Under the pieces are notes generated by a model that saw only the letters and a list, made by a program, of their open reading frames with translations, made no database searches and had not been told where the DNA came from. A stretch of DNA of 64,000 bases. Source: an uncultured Bacteroidota bacterium. GTDB taxonomy: Bacteria; Bacteroidota; Bacteroidia; Flavobacteriales; Flavobacteriaceae. Made by a program: the position numbers and the translations under genes. Of the stretch, positions 62,759-64,000 are shown one piece after another (position 1 is the stretch's first letter; the number at the start of each line of letters is the position of its first letter). The DNA lies in NCBI GenBank assembly GCA_902619315.1, contig CACNDW010000003.1, positions 1-64,000 on the forward strand. The letters are read 5' to 3'.

Positions 62759-64000
62759 TTAAATTTCTGGAGTACTTAGTTTCGCAATTGAAGCTTGAAT
62801 TTGAGTTTCAGAAAGTTCGTGCTTTATAATTTTACCAGCAAAATAATCTTCATAGGCTTTCATGTCAAAATTTCCATGACCACAAAGGTTGATTAAAATG
62901 GTTTCAGATTTACCCTCAACCTTACAGCGCTCTGCCTCAGCTATTGCAGTTGCTATTCCGTGGGTAGCTTCTGGAGCAGGAATTATACCCTCTGATTGAG
63001 CAAACTTTACTCCTGCATCAAACACTTCAACATTGTCATGAGCTCTGGCTTCAATCAACTTATCTTTTAAAAGTTGACTAACAATAACACCTGCTCCATG
63101 ATATCACAAACCTCCTGCATGAATGGGTGCTGGAACAAAATCGTGCCCCAGGGTATACATGGGTAAAAGGGGGGTAATTCCCGCGGTGTCTCCAAAATCA
63201 TATCTAAAAATACCCCTGGTTAACTTAGGACATGAGGAAGGTTCACTTGCAATAAATCTAATAGATTTTCCTTCGTCAAAATTGAGCCTTAAAAAGGGAA
63301 ATGCCAGGCCAGAAAAATTTGAACCACCACCAAATGGAGCGATAACAATGTCAGGCATATCTCCCGCCTTTTCCATTTGTAGAATTGCCTCTTGTCCGAT
63401 AATGGTTTGGTGCAATTTGACGTGATTAAGAACACTACCTAGTGCATACTTTGTGTGCTCATCAGATGCAGCTCTTTCTATGGCCTCTGAAATTGCAATT
63501 CCAAGGGAACCTGATGTATTTGGGTCTTCTGTCAAGAATTTTTTTCCAATTTCTGTAGCCTCTGAAGGTGATGGAAAAACTTTTGCCCCCCAAGTGTTCA
63601 TCATTACTTTTCGATAAGGTTTATGATTAAAAGAAAGTTTTACCATATAAACTTCACATTCGATATCAAAATGCCTGCAAGCAAAACTCAATGCATACCC
63701 CACTAACCTGCCCCAGTCTCAGTAGTTATTTTTTTAACACCCTCCTTTTTATTGTAGTAAGCTTGAGCAACAGCTGTGTTGGGTTTGTGGGAACCTGTAG
63801 GGCTTACCCCTTCATATTTGTAATATATTTTGGCTGGAGTATCTAATTTTTTTTCAAGGTTGTAGGCTCGGTATAATGGTGTGAGTCGCCACATGGAGTA
63901 GATATTTCTTACTTCATCGGGGATGTCAATAAATTTATCCATACTAACTTCCTGCTTAATCAGCTCCATAGGAAACAAAGGAGCTAAGGCTTCAGGCCCG
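62759..64000 (-). pseudogene. Tryptophan synthase beta-like protein (TrpB2 type), broken, 5' end outside window
   Basis: The long TrpB2 form of the PLP enzyme joining indole and serine. From the edge the frame reads [19 protein letters not shown]...[14 protein letters not shown]...[23 protein letters not shown]...ITTETGAG, with the PLP Lys in GSHKPN. At 63703-63705 a TAG stands where the family has Gln, and a base is missing just after it (near 63700), shifting the frame. The next part ([22 protein letters not shown] to PAPIHAGGL) ends at a TGA (63104-63106) where Arg is expected; the same frame then continues YHGAGVIVSQLLKDKLIEARAHDN to a normal stop. Both stops are explained by C-to-T changes. 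The rest is well conserved, so the damage looks recent. Confidence 0.88.

Overview
The window is AT-rich DNA from a member of the Bacteroidota, most likely a marine flavobacterium. Support comes from the long SecA with a Bacteroidota-type insert and no zinc tail, the GSII-type glutamine synthetase, the long-form PurM, several TAnnTTTG-type promoter elements, poly-A leaders in place of Shine-Dalgarno sites, sulfatases, Na+/solute symporters, a TonB-dependent receptor, an OmpA with thrombospondin-3 repeats, and lipoproteins with short lipoboxes. I cannot name the species.

Layout. 1-7.6 kb: 3' part of secA, a membrane di-iron hydroxylase, a glycosyltransferase, a lipoprotein sulfatase and msrA. 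7.6-16.6 kb (minus strand): PAP2 phosphatase, MATE exporter, M28 peptidase, an NtrC-like regulator without a DNA-binding domain, an MscS channel, dnaJ-grpE, an epimerase and mnmD. 16.8-23.1 kb: ilvE, a MazG-like protein, fluC and a nitrogen block (amt - outer-membrane porin - PII - amt) with strong RNA hairpins. 23.2-31.5 kb: housekeeping genes (purU, pyrF, prfA, purM, glnA), a YceI/b561-like pair and a Ca2+/Na+ antiporter. 31.7-51.7 kb: an accessory carbohydrate region with a PIG-L deacetylase, a tandem NTF2-like lipoprotein, a heparinase II/III-type lyase, a TonB-dependent receptor, tRNA-Arg(ACG), a three-gene operon of twin-arginine-tagged sugar enzymes, a second sulfatase, a beta-helix protein, a PHP phosphoesterase, an SSS symporter, an SsuD-like flavin monooxygenase and an aldo/keto reductase. 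51.8-62.6 kb: galE with a sugar symporter, ompA, a second group of exported sugar/lipid enzymes, an acyltransferase, a Nudix hydrolase and a cyclophilin lipoprotein with overlapping start codons, and oxyR. 62.8-64 kb: a trpB2-type gene broken by two stops and a frameshift, running off the window.

How the genes fit together. The accessory block looks like a sulfated or uronate-containing glycan locus without a SusC/SusD pair. Lyase, sulfatase and deacetylase would trim material in the periplasm or at the surface. Three exported enzymes (dehydratase-like, isomerase-like, NAD-dependent oxidoreductase) would modify the sugars, and symporters would import them. The best candidate for something undescribed is the symporter - SsuD-like monooxygenase - aldo/keto reductase cassette at 48.0-51.7 kb. 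It resembles in gene content the monooxygenase route for breaking the C-S bond of sulfosugars. Other notable signals are a 12-member helically phased T-tract array (44.86-44.97 kb), a 19-bp near-perfect hairpin between the porin and PII genes, and the decaying trpB2.
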